25,348 nt of DNA, from NCBI GenBank assembly GCA_007130585.1, contig SLSE01000113.1:1-25348 (forward strand), read 5' to 3'. This DNA is from Syntrophomonadaceae bacterium (GTDB lineage Bacteria; Bacillota; Dethiobacteria; DTU022). The notes under the pieces were generated by a model that saw nothing but the letters and a program-made list of their open reading frames with translations, did not search any database and was not told the DNA's origin. The translations under genes were made by a program, and so were the position numbers. This document shows, one piece after another, positions 14,053-22,161 of the stretch. Within the stretch, counting starts at the first letter, position 1, and every line of letters begins with the position of its first letter.

Positions 14053-15300
14053 TTAATCAAGCTGCCATGATTTTAGGTACGCTTCCTGCCCTGAAGTTAA
14101 GGAATCGATCGAGATTCTCATAGCTTCAAGCTTGATAACTGCGGTTTGCCGGTCAAATTCGGCCGGCAGCGGCAGTACTTCAGCCGGCAGTTTACCTTTA
14201 TTGTCAACCAGGTACTGCATGGCCCCAAACTGCAGGGCAAATGATAAGTCCATGATTTCTGCAGGATGGCCGTCCGCTGCTGCCAGGTTAACCAGCCGTC
14301 CTTCGCTCAGCAGGTAAATACGCCGGCCGTCTTTCAGACGATATTGATCGATATTCCTGCGGGGCCTGCCTTCGTGTTGCCCGAGTTTTTTTAAGGCTGC
14401 CGTGTCAATTTCAACATCAAAATGTCCGGCATTACACAGAATAGCCCCGTCTTTCATTAAGGAGATATGTTCGGCCGTAATTACATCGCGGCAGCCCGTG
14501 GTAGTAATAAAAATATCGCCACGGGCGGCTGCTTCTCTCATGGTCATGACCCGGTAACCCTCTACTGCAGCTTCCAGGGCCCGGATCGGTTCAACCTCTG
14601 TTACAATGACATTTGCCCCCAGGCCGGCTGCCCGCATTGCCACTCCCCGCCCGCACCAGCCGAACCCCGATATAACCACGTTCTTCCCTCCAACAAGAAG
14701 GTTGGTGGTGCGCATTATGCCATCCCAAACCGATTGCCCCGTACCGTAGCGGTTGTCAAAAAGATACTTGCACATGGCATCGTTGACCGCGATAACGGGA
14801 AATGCCAAACGGCCTTCTTTGGCCATGGCCCGCAGGCGAATTAAGCCGGTGGTTGTTTCCTCTGCTCCCCCGATTACGTTTTTCAGAAGATCGGGGCGGT
14901 CCCTGTGCAGCATAGCGATCAGATCGCCTCCGTCTTCGATAATAAGCTGCGGCTCGGTGTCAATTGTTTTTCTTAAATGGCCCCTGTATTCGTTTTCCGT
15001 TGCTCCGTGCCAGGCAAAAACTTTTACACCCTCTTCGACAAGAGCGGCGGCAACTGCATCCTGGGTGGACAGGGGATTGCTGCCGGTAATAACCACTTCA
15101 GCCCCACAGTCCCTAAACGCTCTGGCCATACAGGCTGATTTGGCTTCCAGGTGAATGCAAATTGCTATCCTGAGGCCTGCAAACTGGTTTGCAGCCCTGG
15201 ATTTTCCAATCAATTTGTTCATAACCGGCATATGCCGTCCGGCCCACTCGATTCGCCTGTGCCCCTCCGGGGCTTTTTCCGGGTTTCTGATTTCGCTCAT
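14053..15300 (-). CDS. ahcY: Adenosylhomocysteinase (short archaeal/Thermotoga type)
   Basis: A 415-residue NAD-dependent hydrolase that splits S-adenosylhomocysteine into adenosine and homocysteine, removing the inhibitor of methyltransferases. Catalytic and binding residues match the family: EDGGD with Asp123, GGAEETTTG with Glu148, NDAMCKYLFDN with Lys178, Asp182 and Asn183, the NAD loop GFGWCGRG (212-219), NAGHFDVEID (290-299) and a late EGRLVNL. It lacks the extended C-terminal KPDHYRY tail of longer homologues and ends QEAYLKSWQLD, as the archaeal and Thermotoga enzymes do. S-inosylhomocysteine as substrate, known for a methanogen homologue, cannot be excluded. Start: ATG 15300 with AGGAGG at 8 nt. 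It ends 3 bp from the comEA stop, tail to tail, with no terminator between. Confidence 0.93.
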   Translation of the reverse strand: MSEIRNPEKAPEGHRRIEWAGRHMPVMNKLIGKSRAANQFAGLRIAICIHLEAKSACMARAFRDCGAEVVITGSNPLSTQDAVAAALVEEGVKVFAWHGATENEYRGHLRKTIDTEPQLIIEDGGDLIAMLHRDRPDLLKNVIGGAEETTTGLIRLRAMAKEGRLAFPVIAVNDAMCKYLFDNRYGTGQSVWDGIMRTTNLLVGGKNVVISGFGWCGRGVAMRAAGLGANVIVTEVEPIRALEAAVEGYRVMTMREAAARGDIFITTTGCRDVITAEHISLMKDGAILCNAGHFDVEIDTAALKKLGQHEGRPRRNIDQYRLKDGRRIYLLSEGRLVNLAAADGHPAEIMDLSFALQFGAMQYLVDNKGKLPAEVLPLPAEFDRQTAVIKLEAMRISIDSLTSGQEAYLKSWQLD

Positions 15301-15448
15301 CAATTTAGCCTCCTATAACCTGGAATATATAAAACCAGTTTACTGTCTAATTTCTCACCTGCGGGGCTAAATCCTGTTTCCCTGCCGGTTAAGAGGGTTT
15401 CGATCACGGTGTGCAGAATAGAAAGTTTATCCGGAGGCGATAAATAAG

Positions 15449-16774
15449 GTGCGGGCTTACGAGATCATATTAAAAAAGCGTAACGGCTTAAGCCTGACCA
15501 GGGAGGAAATAAACTACCTGATTGAAGGCTTTGTTCAGGGCGCCGTTCCCGATTACCAGGTCTCTGCCCTGGCTATGGCCATATATTTCAGAGGGATGAC
15601 AGAAGAGGAAGCTGCTTACCTGACCGAGGCAATGGTGCATTCCGGGGAAACCGTTTCCCTGGAGGCAATCCCCGGAATTAAGGTTGACAAGCACAGCAGC
15701 GGCGGAGTAGGCGATACCACAACACTTGTTTTAGCCCCCCTGGTGGCATCTGCCGGTGTCCCTGTAGCCAAGTTTTCAGGTCGCGGGCTTGGCCATACGG
15801 GAGGCACATTGGACAAACTGGAATCCATACCCGGATTTCAGACGGCAATGTCAACGGGGGAATTTATAACAGCCGTGAAAAATATCGGAGTGGCGGTGGC
15901 CGGGCAAACAGAAAGCCTTGTGCCGGCCGATAAAAAACTTTATGCCCTGCGTGATGTCACGGCCACAGTAGACAGCCTTCCTCTTATTGCGTCCAGTATA
16001 ATGAGTAAAAAGCTGGCGGCAGGCGCCGATAGCCTGATCCTGGATGTAAAATGTGGAGACGGTGCATTTTTAAAAGAAAAGGACCGGGCGTTAGAGCTGG
16101 GCTCCATGATGGCAAACATTGGGTATAAGGCGGGCAGGGAAACAGTGGCCATCATTACCGCCATGGATCAGCCGCTTGGCAGGGCCGTGGGCAATGCCCT
16201 GGAAGTAAAAGAAGCTATTTTAACCCTGCGCGGCGAAGGGCCGCCTGACCTGACAGAACTGTGCCTTGTGTTAGCAGGCTGGATGCTCTGCCTGGCCGGA
16301 AAAGTTTCCAATTCCGGCGAAGGACGGGAGATTCTCAGGGAGCTTATCGCCAGCGGGAAAGCCCTGCGCAGGCTGGAAGAACTAATAAAAAACCAGCATG
16401 GAAACGCCGGGGTAATTGAAGATTTTTCCCTGCTGCCGCAAGCCGGAAATATTGTCGGGGTTGAAACAGCTGAACAGGGATATGTTGCCCGCCTCGGGGC
16501 CGAAGCGATCGGGATCGCTGCTATGGCCCTCGGCGCGGGACGGGAATCAAAAGAAACCGCTATCGATCCGGCTGCCGGAATTACCATTGAAAAAAAAGTC
16601 GGGGACAGGGTTGAAAGCGGAGACACGCTGGTGTTTATTCATGCCGGCCGGAACATAACCGGGGATCTTCTAACTCAAATCCGGGACCGGGTTCTTGCCG
16701 CTTTTGAAATCCGGGAAGATAATCCGGGGAAACCGCCGCTCGTATTGGACAGTATCGACCGGAAAGGCAGGTAA
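15449..16774 (+). CDS. pdp: Pyrimidine-nucleoside (thymidine) phosphorylase
   Basis: A 441-residue full-length enzyme of nucleoside salvage. It converts thymidine, deoxyuridine or uridine with phosphate to the free base and (deoxy)ribose 1-phosphate. The phosphate-binding KHSSGGVGD (81-89) and the family signature SGRGLGHTGGTLDKLESIPG (110-129) are intact, and a C-terminal lipoyl-like domain (about 350-430) includes KKVGDRVESGDTLV. The GTG start has GGAGG (15433-15437) 11 nt upstream. deoC starts 4 nt after the stop. No phosphopentomutase gene (deoB) is in the window, although it is needed to link the two enzymes. The 148-bp divergent gap to the hydrolase gene shows no convincing promoter. 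Confidence 0.94.
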   Translation: MRAYEIILKKRNGLSLTREEINYLIEGFVQGAVPDYQVSALAMAIYFRGMTEEEAAYLTEAMVHSGETVSLEAIPGIKVDKHSSGGVGDTTTLVLAPLVASAGVPVAKFSGRGLGHTGGTLDKLESIPGFQTAMSTGEFITAVKNIGVAVAGQTESLVPADKKLYALRDVTATVDSLPLIASSIMSKKLAAGADSLILDVKCGDGAFLKEKDRALELGSMMANIGYKAGRETVAIITAMDQPLGRAVGNALEVKEAILTLRGEGPPDLTELCLVLAGWMLCLAGKVSNSGEGREILRELIASGKALRRLEELIKNQHGNAGVIEDFSLLPQAGNIVGVETAEQGYVARLGAEAIGIAAMALGAGRESKETAIDPAAGITIEKKVGDRVESGDTLVFIHAGRNITGDLLTQIRDRVLAAFEIREDNPGKPPLVLDSIDRKGR

Positions 16775-16778
16775 ATCA

Positions 16779-17426
16779 TTGGAAGAGATAGCCCGCTTTA
16801 TCGACCATACACTTCTTAAACCGGAAGCTCTTACCCGGGATATTGTCAGGCTCTGCCGGGAAGCTCAGGAGCACGAATTTTACGCCGTATGCGTCAACCC
16901 GTCGCACGTTAAGGCGGCTGCCGGAGAGCTGCGGTTCAGCGGAGTTAAAATATGCGCTGTAGTCGGTTTTCCCCTCGGGGCCACAACCACAGCCACAAAA
17001 GTATTTGAATCCGAAGAAGCAGTGGATAACGGAGCTGACGAACTGGATATGGTTATACATGTCGGTGCCTTAAAAGAGGGAAATATAAACTATGTTGCCG
17101 CTGATATTGCCGCTGTAGTCGGGGCCGCCCGCGGAAAAATCGTTAAAGTAATAATCGAAACGGGCCTGTTGACCGAACAGGAAAAAGTGCTGGCCTGCCG
17201 CCTGGCTGAAGAAGCGGGCGCCGGTTTTGTAAAAACATCAACAGGTTTCGGTCCCGGAGAGGCCACTGTTTCCGATGTACGCCTGATCCGCGAGACAATC
17301 GGGTCCGGCATGGGCGTAAAAGCATCTGGCGGAATACGGACTGCCCGGGCTGCGCAAGAAATGATCAGGGCAGGCGCTTCAAGGATTGGTACAAGTTCCG
17401 GAGTAGAGATTGTAAACGGCAAGTAA
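16779..17426 (+). CDS. deoC: Deoxyribose-phosphate aldolase
   Basis: A 215-residue class I aldolase, the usual length. It splits 2-deoxyribose 5-phosphate into glyceraldehyde 3-phosphate and acetaldehyde, the last step of deoxynucleoside breakdown begun by the phosphorylase before it. The Schiff-base lysine is Lys152 in FVKTSTGF, the partner lysine Lys181 in VKASGGIRT and the acid Asp90 in ADELDMV. IDHTLLKP (8-15) opens the barrel. The TTG at 16779 gives the normal N-terminus and has AGGT (16769-16772) 6 nt upstream. The open frame before it overlaps pdp and is not translated. Only a weak CCCGG/CCGGG hairpin (17436-17452) and an ATCAGCTGAT palindrome follow, with no T-run. Confidence 0.94.
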   Translation: MEEIARFIDHTLLKPEALTRDIVRLCREAQEHEFYAVCVNPSHVKAAAGELRFSGVKICAVVGFPLGATTTATKVFESEEAVDNGADELDMVIHVGALKEGNINYVAADIAAVVGAARGKIVKVIIETGLLTEQEKVLACRLAEEAGAGFVKTSTGFGPGEATVSDVRLIRETIGSGMGVKASGGIRTARAAQEMIRAGASRIGTSSGVEIVNGK

Positions 17427-17487
17427 ATGGCACTCCCCGGAGCTTATCCGGGATCAGCTGATAAAATCAGATAACAATTTAATTTCT

Positions 17488-17516
17488 TTGACAACCAGCA
17501 GGCAGTAGTCTAAAAT
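17488..17516 (+). promoter_or_regulatory. Promoter for the UPF0182 gene
   Basis: TTGACA (17488-17493), 17 bp, TAAAAT (17511-17516). The start site would be near 17523, about 60 nt before the gene. Confidence 0.8.
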
Positions 17517-17540
17517 GATCATGGAAGTTAAAAATACCTG

Positions 17541-17568
17541 ACCGGTGATAAACCGGTATTTTATTTTA
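17541..17568 (+). promoter_or_regulatory. Hairpin with T-rich tail in the UPF0182 leader
   Basis: ACCGGT (17541-17546), loop GATAA, ACCGGT (17552-17557), then ATTTTATTTTA. It has the form of a weak terminator placed between promoter and ribosome site, so it may be an attenuator or simply a leader stem. It is too short for a ligand-binding domain. Confidence 0.4.
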
Positions 17569-17583
17569 CCTGGGGGGGTTAAT

Positions 17584-20325
17584 TTGAATAGCCGTATCTT
17601 GCTGATTATCTTTGCATTAGTTATAGCCGGGTCATTAATCCTGGCCGGAACCAATTTTTATATTGACCTGCTCTGGTTTACTGAATTGAATGCGGAGCAG
17701 GTTTTCTGGACCCAGTACCTAACCCGCTGGGGCATGCGTATTGGCGGTTTTCTCTTTCTTTTCGCCTTCTTTTTCATAAACCTGATCTTTACAAGGCGTT
17801 ATATCCTCAGCTTTCCAAATCTTGCTTTAAGGGAAAGGCTGATGGCTACGGGAGCGATGCGTTTTTTCACCCCTCGCCGCCTGGTTTATTATTTTATCGG
17901 GATAGCGGGTGTGTTGGCCTATGTTTTTTCGGGTTATGTCGGGGGCTTCTGGATGGAAACGCTGCGCTTTTTTAACCATGTTCCCTTTGGGATAAGTGAT
18001 CCTATTTTCAATGCGGATGTCGCTTTTTATATTTTCGGTTTACCCTTTTACCGGTTTATTTATGGGTACCTGATGATGGCCGTGGTAATCTCGTTAATAA
18101 TGGTTGCTGCCATATACCTGCTTATGAATCCCCCTGCCCAGGGAAAACAGGGCTGGATGCTGCCTCCGCCAAAAGGAATCAGCCACCTGGCAGTGCTTCT
18201 CGCCCTGGTGTTTGGATTGAAAGCCTGGGATTACAGGCTCAGCCAGCTGGAGCTGGTGCTTTCAGATCGGGGCGTTGTTTACGGTGCCGGCTACACCGAT
18301 CTTAATGCAAACCTTCATGTTTTAACGGTCCTGATGGTTTTGGCCGGGATTTTGGCCCTTGTATTTCTGGCCAATATCTTCCTGCGCCGTTACAGGCTTT
18401 TCCTCTACGGCATTCTGGCCCTGATCGGGGTCTCTCTGCTGGGCGGCTGGGCCTACCCGGCGGCAATTCAGAGCTTTGTCGTTGAACCGAGCGAGTTCAG
18501 TTATGAGCGCGAATTCCTCGATCATAATATTGAGTTCACCAGGGCCGCTTACGGCCTGGATCAATTCGGTACCCGCAATTATCCCGCCACCCAGCAGCTA
18601 AGCTGGGATGACCTGAGGGCTAATGAGGGCACTATTAAAAACGTGCGTCTCTGGGACCACCGGCCCCTGCTGACCACCTTTAATCAACTTCAGGCGATCC
18701 GTCCTTATTACCGTTTTGTCGATGTTGATATTGACCGTTACACGGTTGACGGCGAATACCGCCAGGTCATGCTGGCCGCCCGGGAGCTTGATAAAAGCCG
18801 CCTGGCCGCCCAGGCACAGACCTGGGTTAATCTACACCTGCAGTTTACCCATGGCTACGGCGTTGCCATGACACCGGTTAATGAGGTTACCCCGGAAGGA
18901 ATGCCCCAGTATTTCCTGGGCGACATACCGCCGAGAGGCGACCTTGAGCTCGAAAACCCGTCGATTTACTTTGGCGAGCTCACCACCGATTATGTAATCA
19001 TCAATACGGATACCCCTGAATTTCATTATGCCACCATAGGTGATGAAAATGAATTTATTTTTTACGATGGAGATGCCGGTATCCGCCTGCAATCTTTCCT
19101 GCGCCGCGCCATGCTGGCCCTGAGATTTGCCGAGTACAGGATCCTTATATCCAACGAACTCAGCAGCGACAGCCGGATTCTTATTGAACGCAATATCCAT
19201 GACCGGGTCCGGAAACTGGCGCCTTTCCTGCGATATGACAGCGATCCCTATATTGTTGTCAGCGACAACCAGTTATTCTGGATTCAGGATGCCTACACCG
19301 TATCCGACAGGTATCCTTACTCAGCTCCTTATGACGGCATAAACTATATCCGCAACTCGGTAAAAGTCGTGATAGATGCCTTTAACGGCGATGTTAATTT
19401 TTATATATTTGACCCTGCCGATCCGTTAATTCAGACTTACAGCAGGATTTTCCCCGAACTGTTCAGTCCCATGGAAGAGATGCCGGTCAGCCTGATGGAT
19501 AATATCCGCTACCCGGAAGATCTTTTCGCAATACAGTCGCGGTTACTGCAGCTTTATCACATCACTGATGCCAACCAATTTTACAGCCGCGAAGATCTCT
19601 GGTCCATTCCCAATGAGATAGCGTTCGGCCAGGAACAGCTGATGGAACCCTACTATACAATCCTCCAGCTGCCGGGTTATGATGAGCCGGAATACGTTTT
19701 AATTCTGCCCTTTACGCCAGATACGCGGAATAACATGATTGCCTGGATGGTTGCCCGCTGCGATCAACCCAACTACGGACAGGTTGAAATCTTTAATTTC
19801 CCGCGGGAAAGGGTAATCCTCGGCCCCAGCCAGATAGAAAACCGGATTGACCAGAGCACGGAAATATCGGAACAGTTCACCCTCTGGGGGCAGGTTGGTT
19901 CACGGGTTATCCGCGGAAACCTGCTTGTGCTTCCGATAAACGACGCCCTGCTCTACGTGGAGCCGATTTTCCTGGAAGCCGACACCGGCGGTTTGCCGGA
20001 GCTGGCCCGGGTAATCGTTGCCTTTGATGAAACTGTGGTAATGGGCCGCACCCTCGACCAGGCTCTTGTCCAGGTCTTCGGGGAAATAGATGAACTGCCA
20101 CCCGATATTCCGGTAGCTGATCTACCCGATGATTTTGAGCTTGACGACCCGGTCCCTGATGTAGAAATCGATCTGGAAGCAGAACTTGTTAACCTGATTC
20201 TCCAGGCCCGGGAAGTATACGAGGAAGCCCTGCAGCTTCAGCAGGAGGGCGACTGGGCCGGGTACGGCGAAAAAATCCGGGAACTTGAAAGAATCCTTGC
20301 AGATCTGGCCCGCTTTACTTCATAA
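17584..20325 (+). CDS. UPF0182 family large membrane protein
   Basis: A 913-residue protein of the UPF0182 (COG1615) family, whose function is unknown. The first 310 residues hold about seven hydrophobic helices, beginning ILLIIFALVIAGSLILAG and including FLFLFAFFFINLIF, AVVISLIMVAAIYLL and LMVLAGILALVFLANIF. A large, mostly hydrophilic part follows that should face outward. It contains family-type stretches such as WDHRPLLTTFNQLQAIRPYY, YPYSAPYDGINYIRNSVKVV and LPFTPDTRNNMIAWM. The last 85 residues are acidic and then helical (EVYEEALQLQQEGDWAGYGE). The TTG at 17584 has a GGGGGGG site (17572-17578) 5 nt upstream; the longer frame would start inside the leader hairpin. It is a single gene with its own promoter and terminator. 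Confidence 0.9.
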   Translation: MNSRILLIIFALVIAGSLILAGTNFYIDLLWFTELNAEQVFWTQYLTRWGMRIGGFLFLFAFFFINLIFTRRYILSFPNLALRERLMATGAMRFFTPRRLVYYFIGIAGVLAYVFSGYVGGFWMETLRFFNHVPFGISDPIFNADVAFYIFGLPFYRFIYGYLMMAVVISLIMVAAIYLLMNPPAQGKQGWMLPPPKGISHLAVLLALVFGLKAWDYRLSQLELVLSDRGVVYGAGYTDLNANLHVLTVLMVLAGILALVFLANIFLRRYRLFLYGILALIGVSLLGGWAYPAAIQSFVVEPSEFSYEREFLDHNIEFTRAAYGLDQFGTRNYPATQQLSWDDLRANEGTIKNVRLWDHRPLLTTFNQLQAIRPYYRFVDVDIDRYTVDGEYRQVMLAARELDKSRLAAQAQTWVNLHLQFTHGYGVAMTPVNEVTPEGMPQYFLGDIPPRGDLELENPSIYFGELTTDYVIINTDTPEFHYATIGDENEFIFYDGDAGIRLQSFLRRAMLALRFAEYRILISNELSSDSRILIERNIHDRVRKLAPFLRYDSDPYIVVSDNQLFWIQDAYTVSDRYPYSAPYDGINYIRNSVKVVIDAFNGDVNFYIFDPADPLIQTYSRIFPELFSPMEEMPVSLMDNIRYPEDLFAIQSRLLQLYHITDANQFYSREDLWSIPNEIAFGQEQLMEPYYTILQLPGYDEPEYVLILPFTPDTRNNMIAWMVARCDQPNYGQVEIFNFPRERVILGPSQIENRIDQSTEISEQFTLWGQVGSRVIRGNLLVLPINDALLYVEPIFLEADTGGLPELARVIVAFDETVVMGRTLDQALVQVFGEIDELPPDIPVADLPDDFELDDPVPDVEIDLEAELVNLILQAREVYEEALQLQQEGDWAGYGEKIRELERILADLARFTS

Positions 20326-20330
20326 CATGA

Positions 20331-20371
20331 AAACTCCAAACCAGCCCTCAACGGGGGCTGGTTTGGAGTTT
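20331..20371 (+). terminator. Long-stem terminator after the UPF0182 gene
   Basis: AAACTCCAAACCAGCCC (20331-20347) pairs perfectly over 17 bp with 20355-20371 around a 7-nt loop. The stem ends in TTT with no longer T-run. It is symmetrical enough to act in both directions. Confidence 0.7.
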
Positions 20372-20408
20372 CAGGCGCTTAACGGCGCCTGATAGGGCTG
20401 TTCTATCA
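20371..20408. repeat. Two further overlapping hairpins in the same gap
   Basis: TCAGGCGC (20371-20378) pairs GCGCCTGA (20385-20392), a perfect 8-bp stem. TGATAG (20390-20395) pairs CTATCA (20403-20408). The two stems share TGA, so only one can fully form. From 20409 to 20544 I see no gene; a TATATT box near 20520 may be the -10 of the next gene. Confidence 0.6.
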
Positions 20409-20544
20409 GAGCAACCCGGCCCGGGCAAATACCTGCCGGCATACAGTTGCGACGATTAAACCCGCTCCAATACCTGCAGCTAAAAATTCAGTAAATGCCG
20501 TGCTTTAACCGCCGGCTTCTATATTATTGGAGGAGGGCCCGATA

Positions 20545-22161
20545 ATGACTGACGGATACATTGTTTATACTGACGGAGCCTGCTCGGGCAACCCCGGCCC
20601 CGGTGGCTGGGGGGCTGTGATCATGCAGGGAGAAACTGTTCGGGAAATCAGCGGGAGTGCTGATAACACTACCAACCAGCGGATGGAGCTTCAGGCTGCC
20701 GTGGAAGCTCTTAGAATGATTCCTCCCGGCAGCAGTGTTAAACTGCACAGTGACAGCGCCTACCTGGTGAACTGTTTTAACCAGGGCTGGATGAAGCGCT
20801 GGTCGAGTAATGGCTGGCGTACGAGTAAAGGCAGTCCGGTTGAGAACCGGGACCTCTGGAATCAGCTTCTCGAATTGTCCGGGATTCATACGATTGAGTG
20901 GATTAAAGTAAAAGGACACAGCAGCGACCGGCTTAACCGGCGTTGTGATGAACTGGCCCGCGAGGCGATTAATACCGGCGGCGGAGCGGGCTCTGAAACT
21001 GACAACCCCGCTGTGAACTGCACAGCTGAAAGAACCCCCGAACGGAAAAAAAACAGCAAAACGCGCCGCCTTGGAATCCTGACCGGCGGAGGAGACTGTC
21101 CCGGGTTAAATGCGGTTATAAGGGCAGTGGTCAAAGGGGCCATTTACAACTACGATATCGAGGTGGTCGGTTTTAACAATGGTTTCAGGGGGCTGGTGGA
21201 AAATGATGCCGCCCTGCTGGGCGATTATCAAGTATCGGGTATCCTTAACCGCGGTGGCACAATTCTGGGCACTTCCAACCGTGATAATCCTTTCGATTTT
21301 CGGCCGGGCAGCACCGATTACCGGCAGACAGGCGAGGACCGATCGTCCGATGCGGTGGAAAATCTAAAAAAATGGGAAATTGAAGCCCTGGTGGTAATTG
21401 GCGGAGACGGCAGCCTGCTGCTGGCCAACCGTTTCAGTAAACTGGGCGTACCGGTTATCGGCATCCCTAAAACAATTGACAATGATCTTCCCGCCACCGA
21501 CGTTACTTTCGGTTTTGATTCGGCGGTAACCACTGCTACCGAAGCGATCGATAAAATTCACACCACAGCAGAGTCCCATCACCGGGTAATGGTAGTCGAG
21601 GTAATGGGCCGCTACGCCGGGTGGATCGCCCTGACAGCCGGGATGGCCGGGGGCGGAGATATCATCCTGATTCCCGAAGTTCCCTTTGAGTATCATTACA
21701 TTGTTGAAAAAATAACGGAGCGCAGGCACAGGGGTAAGAAATTCAGTATAATCGTCGTTGCCGAAGGTGCCTATCCTGTTGGCGAGGAGGCCGTATACCA
21801 GCAAAAAGGCGATGTAAAGAGGTTGGGCGGTATCGGGCCGGTAATCTCCCGTGAAATTGAAAAACGTAGCGATACGGAAAGCAGGGCAACAATATTAGGA
21901 CATTTGCAGCGGGGAGGCAGCCCCACCTCGTATGACCGGATTTTAGCCACCCGTTTCGGGGTAAAGGCGGTTGAGCTGTTTTTGGATAGGCGCTTCAATG
22001 AGATGGTCTGCCTCAGGGGCAACCGGATTGAATCAGTTGCCCTGGAAGAAGCTGTTAAAGGAACCAAGCTGGTTGATCCTGAAGGGGAGCTGGTCCGCGC
22101 CGCCCTGGCTGTCGGCACCTCTTTCGGATATCCACTTAAATCCGGGGAGCAACACTCATAA
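20545..22161 (+). CDS. RNase HI - 6-phosphofructokinase fusion protein
   Basis: One 538-residue frame joins two normally separate enzymes. Residues 1-143 are a complete RNase HI with Asp10 (YTDGAC), Glu48 (RMELQ), Asp70 (HSDSAY), His125 (KVKGH) and Asp135 (RRCDELA), which cuts RNA in RNA-DNA hybrids. A linker of about 30 residues (144-173) is Gly-rich, then polar and basic. Residues 174-538 are a complete phosphofructokinase: GGGDCPGLNA (181-190), GGDGS (286-290), PKTIDND (308-314, catalytic Asp312), MGRYAGW (354-360) and HLQRGGSP (453-460). The Gly/Lys pair at the 104/124 positions (E. coli numbering) suggests ATP as donor. ATG 20545 has GGAGGAGG (20529-20536). The only internal start candidate (a GTG in the linker) has no ribosome site. 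The 3' end overlaps ecfT by 26 bp. Confidence 0.9.
   Translation: MTDGYIVYTDGACSGNPGPGGWGAVIMQGETVREISGSADNTTNQRMELQAAVEALRMIPPGSSVKLHSDSAYLVNCFNQGWMKRWSSNGWRTSKGSPVENRDLWNQLLELSGIHTIEWIKVKGHSSDRLNRRCDELAREAINTGGGAGSETDNPAVNCTAERTPERKKNSKTRRLGILTGGGDCPGLNAVIRAVVKGAIYNYDIEVVGFNNGFRGLVENDAALLGDYQVSGILNRGGTILGTSNRDNPFDFRPGSTDYRQTGEDRSSDAVENLKKWEIEALVVIGGDGSLLLANRFSKLGVPVIGIPKTIDNDLPATDVTFGFDSAVTTATEAIDKIHTTAESHHRVMVVEVMGRYAGWIALTAGMAGGGDIILIPEVPFEYHYIVEKITERRHRGKKFSIIVVAEGAYPVGEEAVYQQKGDVKRLGGIGPVISREIEKRSDTESRATILGHLQRGGSPTSYDRILATRFGVKAVELFLDRRFNEMVCLRGNRIESVALEEAVKGTKLVDPEGELVRAALAVGTSFGYPLKSGEQHS

Noticed and set aside
20995..21020. Internal start for a separate phosphofructokinase (GTG in the linker)
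   Set aside because: No ribosome site precedes it, the RNase HI frame has no stop, and the start would leave a 24-residue tail of linker before the enzyme.
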